NCBI GenBank assembly: GCA_015060225.1 | Contig: SUYX01000022.1 | Span: 1-33,177, forward strand | Reading direction: 5' to 3' | DNA length: 33,177 bases | Origin: Bacteroidales bacterium | GTDB lineage: Bacteria > Bacteroidota > Bacteroidia > Bacteroidales > UBA932 | Shown: one piece after another, positions 1-6,472 of the stretch | Layout: every line of letters begins with the position of its first letter | Position numbering within the stretch: position 1 is the stretch's first letter | The notes under the pieces: generated by a model | The model's input: the letters and a program-made list of their open reading frames with translations, nothing else | What the model was told of the DNA's origin: nothing | Databases searched by the model: none | Program-made: the position numbers and the translations under genes

Positions 1-521
1 TTGATGGCATCGTAGAGAAGTACGCTTTGGGTGGTATTTCCCAACTTGCCGAACGAGTTGGTTCCCTTACCCAACACACTGCTGTATTCGGAGTCCAAAC
101 CACTCAAAGAACGTGTGTTTACATCATTCTTATAGAAAACGAGGAAAACAACACGTGTTCTTTCCGGTTCGTCCTTCAACGATGCTTTCAGCTTGACGAT
201 GTGAGCATAGTAGGGTTGTTCAGCTTTGGCTACAGGAATGATGTAACGTGTTCCGTTGACCACTTCCTGTTTGAACTCATAATAGTCACTTTGGTACTCG
301 AAATCCAGATTCCGCAATGTAGATACCGGAATGTGGTATTGGTCCAAATTGTTGGCGTTAAGTCGGAACAATAACTTGCCGTCCATGATGTCCTTACGAC
401 CTTCGATGACTGCCGGTTCGTCAGCATACGGATCGAAGTCAACATCATCGTAGCACGCACTCATTCCGAATGTGAGCGTTACAGCCATAAGGGCTGTTCC
501 AATCATCCTAAATGTCTTCAT
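1..521 (-). CDS. Partial lipoprotein, possibly MACPF (perforin-like) family
   Basis: The gene starts at 521 and runs off the left edge, so only about 173 N-terminal residues are visible. The protein opens with MKTFRMIGTALMAVTLTFGM followed by SAC, a type II signal peptide with the lipidated Cys at about residue 23. The residues after the Cys (YDDVDFDPYADE) are strongly acidic, like the Bacteroidota signal that sends lipoproteins to the cell surface. The visible body is polar with beta-like segments. Near the cut, a stretch with LGKGTNSFG and then a hydrophobic VLLYDA resembles the opening of MACPF domains in Bacteroidales lipoproteins, including the secreted antimicrobial BSAP proteins. That family call is recall-based and weak; a surface lipoprotein of unknown function is the safe reading. 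A good promoter lies just upstream (555-586). Confidence 0.6.
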   Translation of the reverse strand, partial: MKTFRMIGTALMAVTLTFGMSACYDDVDFDPYADEPAVIEGRKDIMDGKLLFRLNANNLDQYHIPVSTLRNLDFEYQSDYYEFKQEVVNGTRYIIPVAKAEQPYYAHIVKLKASLKDEPERTRVVFLVFYKNDVNTRSLSGLDSEYSSVLGKGTNSFGKLGNTTQSVLLYDAI

Positions 522-554
522 AATCTTTATTATTTATACGAAATTAATTTAGAA

Positions 555-586
555 CAAAAGTATAGACGATGAAATTAGCTGTCAAA
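555..586 (-). promoter_or_regulatory. Bacteroidota-type promoter for the lipoprotein gene
   Basis: Read on the minus strand, TTTG (583-586) is followed after 20 bases by TACTTTTG (555-562), which matches the Bacteroidales TTTG / TAnnTTTG promoter with normal spacing. The predicted start of transcription is near 548, leaving a 5' leader of about 25 bases before the ATG at 521. Confidence 0.65.
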
Positions 587-680
587 TTATCAGCGTTACC
601 ATTTTACAAATCTTTGTTTCATATTTACAATTTCAGATAAAACGATCTTTCTTGAAGGGTGAAAAATACCCCTAAAATGC

Positions 681-718
681 AAAAATCGCCCATTTCATCG
701 AAGAAATGAGCGATTTTT
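681..718 (-). terminator. Intrinsic terminator after the AraC-family gene
   Basis: A near-perfect 16-bp inverted repeat (681-696 and 703-718) with a 6-base loop has A/T-rich outer ends, so it can work as a hairpin terminator with a T-run on either strand. It lies 24 bases past the stop of the regulator gene at 742. Confidence 0.75.
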
Positions 719-741
719 GATAGCTGTGCGCTAAAAATCCA

Positions 742-1812
742 TCATTGGGGAGAAGATGACCTCAATTGCTCAACAAACTCAGCGGGTGTGATGCCGGTAA
801 CTTTATAAAAATTTCGCCAAGCGGTGGAGCGGTTGCGATAACCTACCTCGGTGAGGAGCTGGTTTATGTCGGCATCGGGATGGCTTTTCATGACTTCTAT
901 CACATAATCGATACGGAGATTCGTGATGTATTTGATGAACGTCTGTCCGACATTACGGCGGAAAGCTTCGCTTACATACGTGCGGTTGGAGCCCAACTCT
1001 ACGCAAAGCGTATTCAAGCTCAAATCAGGACTACGCCATTGCTCTTGGTCTAACAAGAAATGTGAAATTTTATCCCAAATTTCATCGTCGGGAGTCGTTG
1101 GTATATTTACCGCTACCGGCTGTATGGAAGGCTGCATGACCAACAGACGCTCTTTCAATTCGTAATATGTAACGGACAAAAAGAACCCAAGCCATGCCAC
1201 CTGATGCAAAAGCACCAGCACATAGGCATGCGACATCTGAATGGAAAAATGAATCAACCCTATGAGACAGAACCCGCAAGCGTAACGGGTGATGAACTTC
1301 TTGTCGGCACTGCTCCTGCGCCAATCATAGGGCACCAGAAACAGGGAGAACGCATAAAAAAGCATCACCAGAAGGGCAAGTAAACGAAACCATACATTGA
1401 ATTCACCCAAATGCGACCACAAGTCGGCATAGGTATAGATGGGAGTGTACACAATACCCGTACACAAACCGATGAACACCAGCAGCAACAAAGGGGAAAA
1501 CAAAAGCGCATAAACCAGGGTGCGACTGACGGTAGGACGCATGACCTCCAGCGGATAGAGGAAAAATGTCATCTGCATCAGAAAAGGCACAAACGTGTGC
1601 TCCGGCTCGAAGAAAGCGCTATCGGCCGTAGTAGTACCCAACCAGGTACGGAAGATGAATGTCAAAGTAAAAAAGGCAGACACCCAGCTGAAGAGTGCCT
1701 GAATGGTACGTGAGTAATCCTGCGGTTCATGCCGGCGTCTCCACAACAGAAAGCCGCAGACCACAAACGCTAGGGTCATCAGTACTAAAAATAGGGTAGC
1801 TATGTATTTCAT
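742..1812 (-). CDS. Membrane-anchored AraC-family transcriptional regulator
   Basis: This 356-residue protein has two parts. Residues 1 to about 220 are a string of roughly seven hydrophobic segments starting at MKYIATLFLVLMTLAFVVCG. Residues of about 245-350 are an AraC-type double helix-turn-helix domain, recognisable from DLSLNTLCVELGSNRTYVSE, then RIDYVIEVM and INQLLTEVGYRNRSTAWRNF, ending with the usual KVTGITPAEFVEQLR. Such fusions are common in Bacteroides and are thought to sense a membrane-linked or external signal while binding DNA. The target is unknown; the lipoprotein gene downstream on the same strand is the nearest candidate, but it has its own promoter and a terminator lies between the two. 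Confidence 0.9.
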   Translation of the reverse strand: MKYIATLFLVLMTLAFVVCGFLLWRRRHEPQDYSRTIQALFSWVSAFFTLTFIFRTWLGTTTADSAFFEPEHTFVPFLMQMTFFLYPLEVMRPTVSRTLVYALLFSPLLLLVFIGLCTGIVYTPIYTYADLWSHLGEFNVWFRLLALLVMLFYAFSLFLVPYDWRRSSADKKFITRYACGFCLIGLIHFSIQMSHAYVLVLLHQVAWLGFFLSVTYYELKERLLVMQPSIQPVAVNIPTTPDDEIWDKISHFLLDQEQWRSPDLSLNTLCVELGSNRTYVSEAFRRNVGQTFIKYITNLRIDYVIEVMKSHPDADINQLLTEVGYRNRSTAWRNFYKVTGITPAEFVEQLRSSSPQ

Positions 1813-1854
1813 TGTCCGAATTATTTCATATTCTTCTCACTTATAAACTTTGCC

Positions 1855-2181
1855 TTAATGGTGGCCTATAAACCATCTATGTGGCAACAAAAATAATAAA
1901 AACTCGGATAAACGGCCGTAGTAGGCAAAATATTTGCCCAAATCACGTTCCTTGAACCACCCCCAGTAACCAAAGAAACCACCGCTTCCACAAATGCGTA
2001 TGGCTCCCATTGTTGGAGGAGATAAACGGACTGATTTTACATTGGCCATTGGGATGGTCTTAATCTTCAGGCCGCGGTTAACATATATGGCATCTTTGTC
2101 TGGTGAAATCCAACTGTATGTGCTTAATGCTACTCGCTGTTTTATATTGCATGTTTTTACAAAGTTATTTAGTTTTTTGAC
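1855..2181 (-). pseudogene. Remnant of a PH-domain (bacterial PH-like) protein
   Basis: The reading frame is open from 2181 to a stop at 1855 but has no ATG before an internal one at 2049. The translated part contains YSWISPDKDAIYVNRG, then IPMANVKSVRLSP and ICGSGGFFGYWGWFKERDLG. The last block is the hallmark of a family of Bacteroidota PH-domain proteins. The normal beginning is missing, and after YYGR the sequence turns into an unrelated hydrophobic tail ending in RWFIGHH, so both ends look lost. I read this as a decayed gene; a short functional product starting at 2049 cannot be excluded. Confidence 0.55.
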
Positions 2182-2237
2182 TTATGCTGAAACATATCTC
2201 CTGATGCAATTATTTTTCCCGACAATTCCTTCCCCGT

Positions 2238-2392
2238 AGTTCCTGTAATTCACCGTGGGCAACAAGATGCTCCTGAGACTATCTGGAGGTGATTCCTGCC
2301 CACGGTGCAACAAAATTGTTCTGCCGTGGGCGCACACCTTTGTCGGGAAGCAATCTTGGATTGGGTAGTGCCCACGGTGAATTGCAGGAACT
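2238..2392. repeat. Nested intergenic palindrome with four CCCACGG blocks
   Basis: The outer arms 2238-2261 and 2369-2392 are 24-base inverted repeats with one mismatch. Inside them a second perfect inverted pair, GCCCACGG (2298-2305) and CCGTGGGC (2324-2331), forms its own hairpin. The same heptamer core therefore occurs four times, alternating in direction. The element fills the spacer between the PH-domain remnant and proC and contains no gene. It could be a mobile miniature element, a bidirectional terminator or a structured RNA. Confidence 0.75.
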
Positions 2393-2476
2393 GCACCCAT
2401 ATTGTTTGACAGTATATAAACAGATCCAGAAATATAAAGTAAATGGTAATTGATACTTAGCCTCCACTTCCGGCAC

Positions 2477-3256
2477 TTACTTCACACACTCCTTGAGGCC
2501 CCTTATGATGGCGCTGGTGAAGCCGGCATGCTCCATCTCATTGAGGCCGCGGATGGTTATCCCTCCAGGTGTGGTAACTTTATCTATTTCTGTTGCGGGA
2601 TGGGCATTCTTTGCCAACAGAAGTTTGGCTGCTCCAATCATGGTATGCTCCACAATCCTTTGTGCGTCGGCAGCCTTTATTCCAATCTCAATGCCCCCTT
2701 GGGCAGATGCCTGTACATAGCGCATTGCAAAGGCAATTCCACAGGATGCCAGGGCTGTACATGCAGACAACTGGCTTTCGGGAATAACCATGGAGTTGCC
2801 CAGTTTGGAGAATATGCCGTTTACTGTTGCCACTTCCGGAGAATTGAGGTCAGATGCTGTTATAAAGGTCATGCTCTCCTGTATCTCAATGGCTGTATTT
2901 GGGATAACCCTTACAACAGAAGCACTCCCCAGCCACTCCTCCAGTTCATCACAGGAGATTCCTGCCGCAACAGAGATGTATATCTGGTGCATTGCATCAA
3001 GGGCTGGGTAAACCTGCTCAATAACCTCCTTCATCAGCCACGGCTTCACTGCAAAAATCACTATATCGGCCCCCTCTACAGCCTCGCGGTTGTTTGTGGT
3101 AAGCCTCATCTGAGGGCAGGTTTCCCTCAATTTATCCAGTGTGGCACCGCTCTTTGCAGTACAGGTAATGTTGCCCTCTGCCGTAATGTTCACTTTTGCC
3201 AACCCCTTGGCAATTGCGCCTCCCATATTTCCGGCACCGATAATTGTAATCTTCAT
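2477..3256 (-). CDS. proC: Pyrroline-5-carboxylate reductase
   Basis: The enzyme reduces 1-pyrroline-5-carboxylate to L-proline with NAD(P)H, the last step of proline synthesis, in the cytoplasm. The 259-residue protein begins with the Rossmann motif IGAGNMGGAIAKGL. It carries the internal family segments VKPW, ISVAAGI and RVIPNTA. The C-terminal dimerisation domain has the family signature TPGGITIRGLNEMEHAGF near residues 225-245. The length is normal for the family. The start at 3256 is supported by a strong AGGAGGT ribosome site (3263-3269), unusual for this phylum. It is a single gene on the minus strand, downstream of a -7 promoter element at 3285-3292. Confidence 0.97.
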   Translation of the reverse strand: MKITIIGAGNMGGAIAKGLAKVNITAEGNITCTAKSGATLDKLRETCPQMRLTTNNREAVEGADIVIFAVKPWLMKEVIEQVYPALDAMHQIYISVAAGISCDELEEWLGSASVVRVIPNTAIEIQESMTFITASDLNSPEVATVNGIFSKLGNSMVIPESQLSACTALASCGIAFAMRYVQASAQGGIEIGIKAADAQRIVEHTMIGAAKLLLAKNAHPATEIDKVTTPGGITIRGLNEMEHAGFTSAIIRGLKECVK

Positions 3257-3262
3257 TTCAGA

Positions 3263-3292
3263 ACCTCCTATGTTGGTAATGTTACAAAGTTA
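3263..3292 (-). promoter_or_regulatory. -7 promoter element and strong ribosome site of proC
   Basis: On the minus strand TAACTTTG (3285-3292) matches the TAnnTTTG -7 consensus. No convincing TTTG lies 19-21 bases farther up. AGGAGGT (3263-3269) sits 6 bases before the ATG and fixes the proC start. Confidence 0.5.
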
Positions 3293-3322
3293 AATATTAT
3301 TGGCTGATATTTATTGACGCCA

Positions 3323-3352
3323 TACCACCTTTTAGGGTGGTAAGTTACCACC
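3323..3352. promoter_or_regulatory. Mutually exclusive hairpins upstream of proC
   Basis: TACCACC (3323-3329) and TACCACC (3346-3352) flank one inverted copy, GGTGGTA (3336-3342), so the middle segment can pair with either neighbour. The element lies about 70-95 bases upstream of proC, probably outside its transcript if the -7 element at 3285-3292 is used. It could be an operator with three half-sites rather than an attenuator. Confidence 0.35.
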
Positions 3353-3366
3353 ATTCAGGAACGCCG

Positions 3367-3556
3367 GATACTGGTACCCATGCGGATATTTGCTTTCATC
3401 CCGACGATGGTTCTCCGCCGCTGCTTGTTCTCCTCCGCTGCTTGTTCTCCTCTGATGCCTGTTCTATGTCGTTGCCTGCTCTACGCTGATGCTTGTTCTC
3501 CTCCGCTGCCTGTTCTATGTCGCTGTCTGCTCTACGCTGATGCTGGTATCCAAGCC
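3367..3556. repeat. 17/18-bp minisatellite array (11 units)
   Basis: Eleven head-to-tail units of 17 or 18 bases, most starting with GATGC or GCTGC, run from 3367 to 3556. Examples are GATGCTTGTTCTCCTCC and GATGCCTGTTCTATGTC. The last unit, GATGCTGGTATCCAAGCC, is also the first part of the 145-bp repeat core that follows. The array would encode a repetitive 70-residue reading frame (3380-3592), but nothing suggests that it is translated. Confidence 0.85.
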
Positions 3557-3683
3557 GATGCGAACAAAAATTGCCGCTCCATGTGCATGTAATGTACTCA
3601 TCGGGAAGGACGACCGGTACGATGCGAACAGTATATGCTTTTACACGGGCCTGTAGGGCACATTAGTGTTCGCACCGGCTTGC
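3539..3683 (+). repeat. 145-bp dispersed intergenic repeat, copy 1
   Basis: This segment matches 6264-6408 without any gap, with about 20 differences over 145 bases (roughly 86 percent identity). Both copies hold two direct GATGCGAACA motifs (here 3557-3566 and 3621-3630) and an inverted TGTTCGCA (3667-3674). The second direct motif and the inverted one can form an 8-bp stem over a 36-base loop. Stops differ between the copies in every shared frame I checked, so conservation is not at protein level. It may be a structured RNA, a recombination site or a non-autonomous mobile element. Confidence 0.85.
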
Positions 3684-4103
3684 AATTGTGCATAGCACCA
3701 CCGGCTTGCAATTGTGCATAGCACAACCGCTTTTTTTCCCCCTCTTTGCTATTTCTACTGCTTCAACACTCCAATTGCCAGGTACAGGGAGCCAGAATCT
3801 GATACTCCCGATATCATTATAATTCCTGCAGATTCTGAAAAAAGGGAGAAAGTGATTCCTTACGGTTATTCTGTCATCATACAGGATAATATAAAAGAAT
3901 TTACCTATATATGAGTACCAGAGAGCAACCATAAATAAAGAGACTATACCTGATGCTACCCAAGTAGCCCAGTCGCCGGTAAGCAGGCAAGGGAGCAATA
4001 TGTATTTGCAAAATACAACCAGTGAAATTATGAATACCAGCAATTCAGCCACTGTAGAAAAAGACAATGTCCTGCTGAAGGGCCTTTTGTAATACTTGAT
4101 CAT
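3663..4103 (-). CDS. Two-helix membrane protein with PH-like C-terminal domain
   Basis: I do not recognise a named family. From the ATG at 4103 the product has 146 residues. Two hydrophobic helices lie at about residues 20-43 (ELLVFIISLVVFCKYILL) and 47-75 (WVASGIVSLFMVALWYSYIG). A beta-rich stretch follows (FFYIILYDDRITVRNHF, then YNDIGSIRFW) that resembles bacterial PH-like domains. An open extension to 4127 would need a TTG start, so I prefer 4103. The last 21 residues and the stop codon come from the tandem repeat and repeat core at 3663-3725, so the natural C-terminus was probably replaced when the repeat arrived. The gene is divergent from the sigma factor operon. Confidence 0.65.
   Translation of the reverse strand: MIKYYKRPFSRTLSFSTVAELLVFIISLVVFCKYILLPCLLTGDWATWVASGIVSLFMVALWYSYIGKFFYIILYDDRITVRNHFLPFFRICRNYNDIGSIRFWLPVPGNWSVEAVEIAKRGKKSGCAMHNCKPVVLCTIASRCEH
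3674..3725. repeat. Two tandem 26-bp units at the end of repeat copy 1
   Basis: Units at 3674-3699 and 3700-3725 both read ACCGGCTTGCAATTGTGCAT and continue AGCAC; they differ only in the last base. They overlap the end of the 145-bp core and encode the C-terminal residues of the membrane protein gene on the opposite strand. Confidence 0.85.
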
Positions 4104-4155
4104 AGTTGAAATACAGTCTATAAGCAAATATATACAATCATTTTCAGTTTATTGT

Positions 4156-4217
4156 TATTTTTGCCCCAACTGCTGTAGTTTTTTGAAGGGTTTGTTGTTT
4201 AACGTAGAAAACAAACC
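4156..4217 (+). promoter_or_regulatory. Promoter element and leader hairpin of the sigma factor operon
   Basis: TATTTTTG (4156-4163) matches the -7 consensus TAnnTTTG. In the leader, GGTTTGTT (4189-4196) and AACAAACC (4210-4217) form a perfect 8-bp stem that ends 14 bases before the ATG at 4232. The hairpin could affect translation of the sigma factor. No matching -33 box is visible, so the promoter may need an activator or another sigma factor. Confidence 0.45.
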
Positions 4218-4231
4218 GGATAACCCAATTT

Positions 4232-4705
4232 ATGGACAACAACGAGAGAGAATTTGCGCGGATTGTGCGGGAGAACAAAAGGAGGATCTATACGGTCTGC
4301 TATATGTTCTCCAAGGATGCTGAGCAGGTGAATGATCTGTTCCAGGATATTCTTATAAATATCTGGAACGGCCTCAAATCCTTTGAGGGGGAGAAGCATC
4401 TGAGCACCTGGATATGGCGGGTGAGCCTGAATACCTGCATCAATTACACCAAAAAGAAGAAAAGGGAGATCCCAACCCTCCCTTTGGATGTGAACTTTAA
4501 TCTGTATGAGGATACTGATGAAGATTCTATGCAGATAAAGCAACTCTACAACAGAATCAACAAACTTGGTTTCATTGACAGGAGTATAATCCTCATGTGG
4601 CTGGAGAATATGAGTTATGATGAGATTGGTGCCATTTTGGGAATTTCAGCAAAGAATGTTTCCGTAAAGTTGGTGAGGATACGGGAGAAATTGAAACAGA
4701 TGTAG
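4232..4705 (+). CDS. ECF-type RNA polymerase sigma factor
   Basis: This 157-residue protein has the two-domain layout of extracytoplasmic-function sigma factors. Region 2 (about residues 8-75) contains the typical RIYTVCYMFSKDAEQVNDLFQDI and the DNA-melting segment STWIWRVSLNTCINY. Region 4 (about 105-155) is a helix-turn-helix with ILMWLENMSYDEIGAILGIS followed by KNVSVKLVRIREKLKQ. It should direct core polymerase to a small regulon in response to an envelope signal. The next two genes follow within 22 and 1 bases and form an operon with it. The first of them is a membrane protein in the position usually held by an anti-sigma factor. Confidence 0.93.
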   Translation: MDNNEREFARIVRENKRRIYTVCYMFSKDAEQVNDLFQDILINIWNGLKSFEGEKHLSTWIWRVSLNTCINYTKKKKREIPTLPLDVNFNLYEDTDEDSMQIKQLYNRINKLGFIDRSIILMWLENMSYDEIGAILGISAKNVSVKLVRIREKLKQM

Positions 4706-4727
4706 AACCTTCAAAAAGCAGAGCAAG

Positions 4728-5318
4728 ATGAACAATAAAGATAATTTTGAGATATCACAGGAACTGGAGCAGATGCGCCGGCAGTTCAGTATCCTCTCCA
4801 AGAAGGTGGAGGAGCAGAATATTGTTACAGATTCCATATTGGACGTTGCCACATTAAAGGAGAATATCTATACAGTTGACAAAAGTCTTGAATACAAGCG
4901 TATCATGTGGCGAGTTGTACTCAGTATAATGGTGGCATATTTTATGGTAAAACAAATGTATCCTCTATGGAGTTGCATTGTAATCCCTGTACTTTGCCTT
5001 TTGAATGCAGCTGTATATTATTACAAAAGGAAAACTCAAGATAATCTGTTGGATTATGCAGGAGACTTGAAGGAGTTTGTACATAGAGTGAAAATCCTCA
5101 AATCACATCATATTTATACGTCAATATTCTCAAATATTATAACTGTGACAGCAGTTGCCTTGTTTGTATGGGTATACATGGGCCATAACCCTGGCCTTTC
5201 ACACTCATCCATTACAAACATTGCAATCTTTATCATTGTCTTTATAGGTACACTCATTTGGTATGAGAGAAAAAAACTAAGCACTTTGAATGAAATTATA
5301 AAAGAAATTGAGCAGTAA
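4728..5318 (+). CDS. Coiled-coil membrane protein, candidate anti-sigma factor
   Basis: The family is not one I can name. The 196-residue product starts with about 60 charged residues predicted to form a coiled coil (ISQELEQMRRQFSILSKKVE). Two hydrophobic hairpins follow, at about 65-102 (VVLSIMVAYFMVKQMYPLW, then VIPVLCLLNAAVYYYK) and 137-180 (IFSNIITVTAVALFVWVYMG, then IAIFIIVFIGTLIWYERK). This gives four membrane helices with a cytoplasmic N-terminus. The position directly after an ECF sigma gene, and a soluble head joined to a membrane anchor, suggest a regulator that holds the sigma factor at the membrane. No classical anti-sigma motif such as a zinc-binding HxxxCxxC is present. Function is inferred from context only. 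Confidence 0.7.
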   Translation: MNNKDNFEISQELEQMRRQFSILSKKVEEQNIVTDSILDVATLKENIYTVDKSLEYKRIMWRVVLSIMVAYFMVKQMYPLWSCIVIPVLCLLNAAVYYYKRKTQDNLLDYAGDLKEFVHRVKILKSHHIYTSIFSNIITVTAVALFVWVYMGHNPGLSHSSITNIAIFIIVFIGTLIWYERKKLSTLNEIIKEIEQ

Positions 5319-5319
5319 T

Positions 5320-6192
5320 ATGAAACGCATACTTGTAATTATAGCCTTGTTTCTACTGGCAGTTCCGGCAGCCAATGCCCAGCTGCTCTGGAAAATATCG
5401 GGAAGAGGAGTTGAGAAACCTTCTTATATTTTGGGTACTCATCACGCAGTTCCGTTTACCTATTGTGATTCCATTCCCGGTCTGATGAAGGCATTTGGGG
5501 AGGTTGCCCAGGTGGTAGGGGAGTTTGATATGCTTAAGATGGGTGCAATGACTCCGCAGCAGATGCAGAATATGCAGAGAATGATGATGATGCCTGCAGA
5601 TACTACCATGGCATCACTTTTCACCCAGGCAGAAATGGATTCCCTAGATACTTACCTCAAGAATACCATGGGTGCCAACTTGCAGATGCTCTCCTCCATG
5701 AAACCTATGACCATAATGGTAACCGTTCAGCAGAAGATGCTCATGGAGATTATTCCCGACATTGCTACCCGTACCGGTATGGACAAATATATGCAGACCA
5801 TTGCTGCCGAAAAAGGGAAACAGGTGGGAGGTCTTGAGACAATGGAATACCAATTGGACCTCCTGTACGGAAGTTCTCTGCAGGAACAGGCAGATGCACT
5901 TCTGGATATGGCCCGCAGAGGCAACAGCAAGGAATTGCTTGTAGAACTGACTGCTGCCTACAAGACTCAGGACATCGGTACTCTATGGAAAATTTTCCAG
6001 GAGCAGATGACCAGCCTGGAATATGATGCATTGGTAAAAACCAGAAATCTCAACTGGCTGGAAGAGATGAAAAAACTCCTGCCGTCCCGGAGCACCCTAT
6101 ATGTGGTTGGATCAGGGCATCTGCCGGGAGATTATGGTATGATCAATTTGCTGCGTGAGGCAGGATATAAAGTGAGGCCGGTGAAAAAATAG
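5320..6192 (+). CDS. TraB/GumN-family protein, secreted
   Basis: The start at 5320 (one base after the preceding stop) gives 290 residues beginning MKRILVIIALFLLAVPAANA, a clear cleavable signal peptide. The mature protein opens with LLWKISGRGVEKPSYILGTH, the family-defining start (WKisg..kpsYlLGTiH) of TraB/GumN proteins. These carry conserved GxxH motifs and are thought to be metal-dependent proteases related to Tiki. The second motif, YVVGSGHLPGDYGMINLLRE, sits at the C-terminus as expected. A Met-rich stretch occupies the middle (about residues 75-105). It shares an operon with the sigma factor and membrane protein, so it may be part of the same envelope stress response. Confidence 0.88.
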   Translation: MKRILVIIALFLLAVPAANAQLLWKISGRGVEKPSYILGTHHAVPFTYCDSIPGLMKAFGEVAQVVGEFDMLKMGAMTPQQMQNMQRMMMMPADTTMASLFTQAEMDSLDTYLKNTMGANLQMLSSMKPMTIMVTVQQKMLMEIIPDIATRTGMDKYMQTIAAEKGKQVGGLETMEYQLDLLYGSSLQEQADALLDMARRGNSKELLVELTAAYKTQDIGTLWKIFQEQMTSLEYDALVKTRNLNWLEEMKKLLPSRSTLYVVGSGHLPGDYGMINLLREAGYKVRPVKK

Positions 6193-6227
6193 TTCTACGT
6201 TTCCGTCTCTTGTCTATACTCCACGCC

Positions 6228-6281
6228 GTTGCGTGCATGCCTCCAGATGCTTGCGTTCCTCCAGATGCTGGTATCCAAGCC
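6228..6281. repeat. 18-bp minisatellite array (3 units)
   Basis: Three 18-base units start at 6228 (GTTGCGTGCATGCCTCCA), 6246 (GATGCTTGCGTTCCTCCA) and 6264 (GATGCTGGTATCCAAGCC). The last is the beginning of the 145-bp core, exactly as in the longer array at 3367-3556. It lies 35 bases past the stop of the TraB-like gene. Confidence 0.8.
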
Positions 6282-6408
6282 GATGCGAACAAAAATCACT
6301 GCTCAGCGTGAGTGTAATGTACTCATCGGGAAGGAGGTCCAGTACGATGCGAACAGCAAGTGCTTCTATACGGGCCTGCAGGGCACATCAATGTTCGCAC
6401 CGTCTTGC
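6264..6408 (+). repeat. 145-bp dispersed intergenic repeat, copy 2
   Basis: Gap-free match to 3539-3683, including both GATGCGAACA motifs and the inverted TGTTCGCA (6392-6399) that can pair with TGCGAACA (6348-6355). It occupies the spacer between the convergent TraB-like and ABC-F genes. Confidence 0.85.
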
Positions 6409-6463
6409 GGAAAAGAGGTTCATTGCACCGTCTTGCGGAAAAGAGGTTCATCGCACCGTCTTA
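6397..6463. repeat. Tandem 28-bp units at the end of repeat copy 2
   Basis: Two full units (6397-6424, 6425-6452) begin GCACCGTCTTGCGGAAAAGA and differ in one base; a partial third unit ends at 6463. The head of the unit (GCACCG.CTTGC) is shared with the tandem units of copy 1, but the tail is different. Each locus thus duplicated its own junction. The array ends 9 bases from the stop codon of the ABC-F gene. Confidence 0.85.
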
Positions 6464-6472
6464 TGCCAGGTA

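Noticed and set aside
3380-3592. 70-residue repetitive open frame in the minisatellite
   Set aside because: It follows from 17-base units read in rotating frames; copy 2 of the repeat does not keep the frame, and no ribosome site is present.
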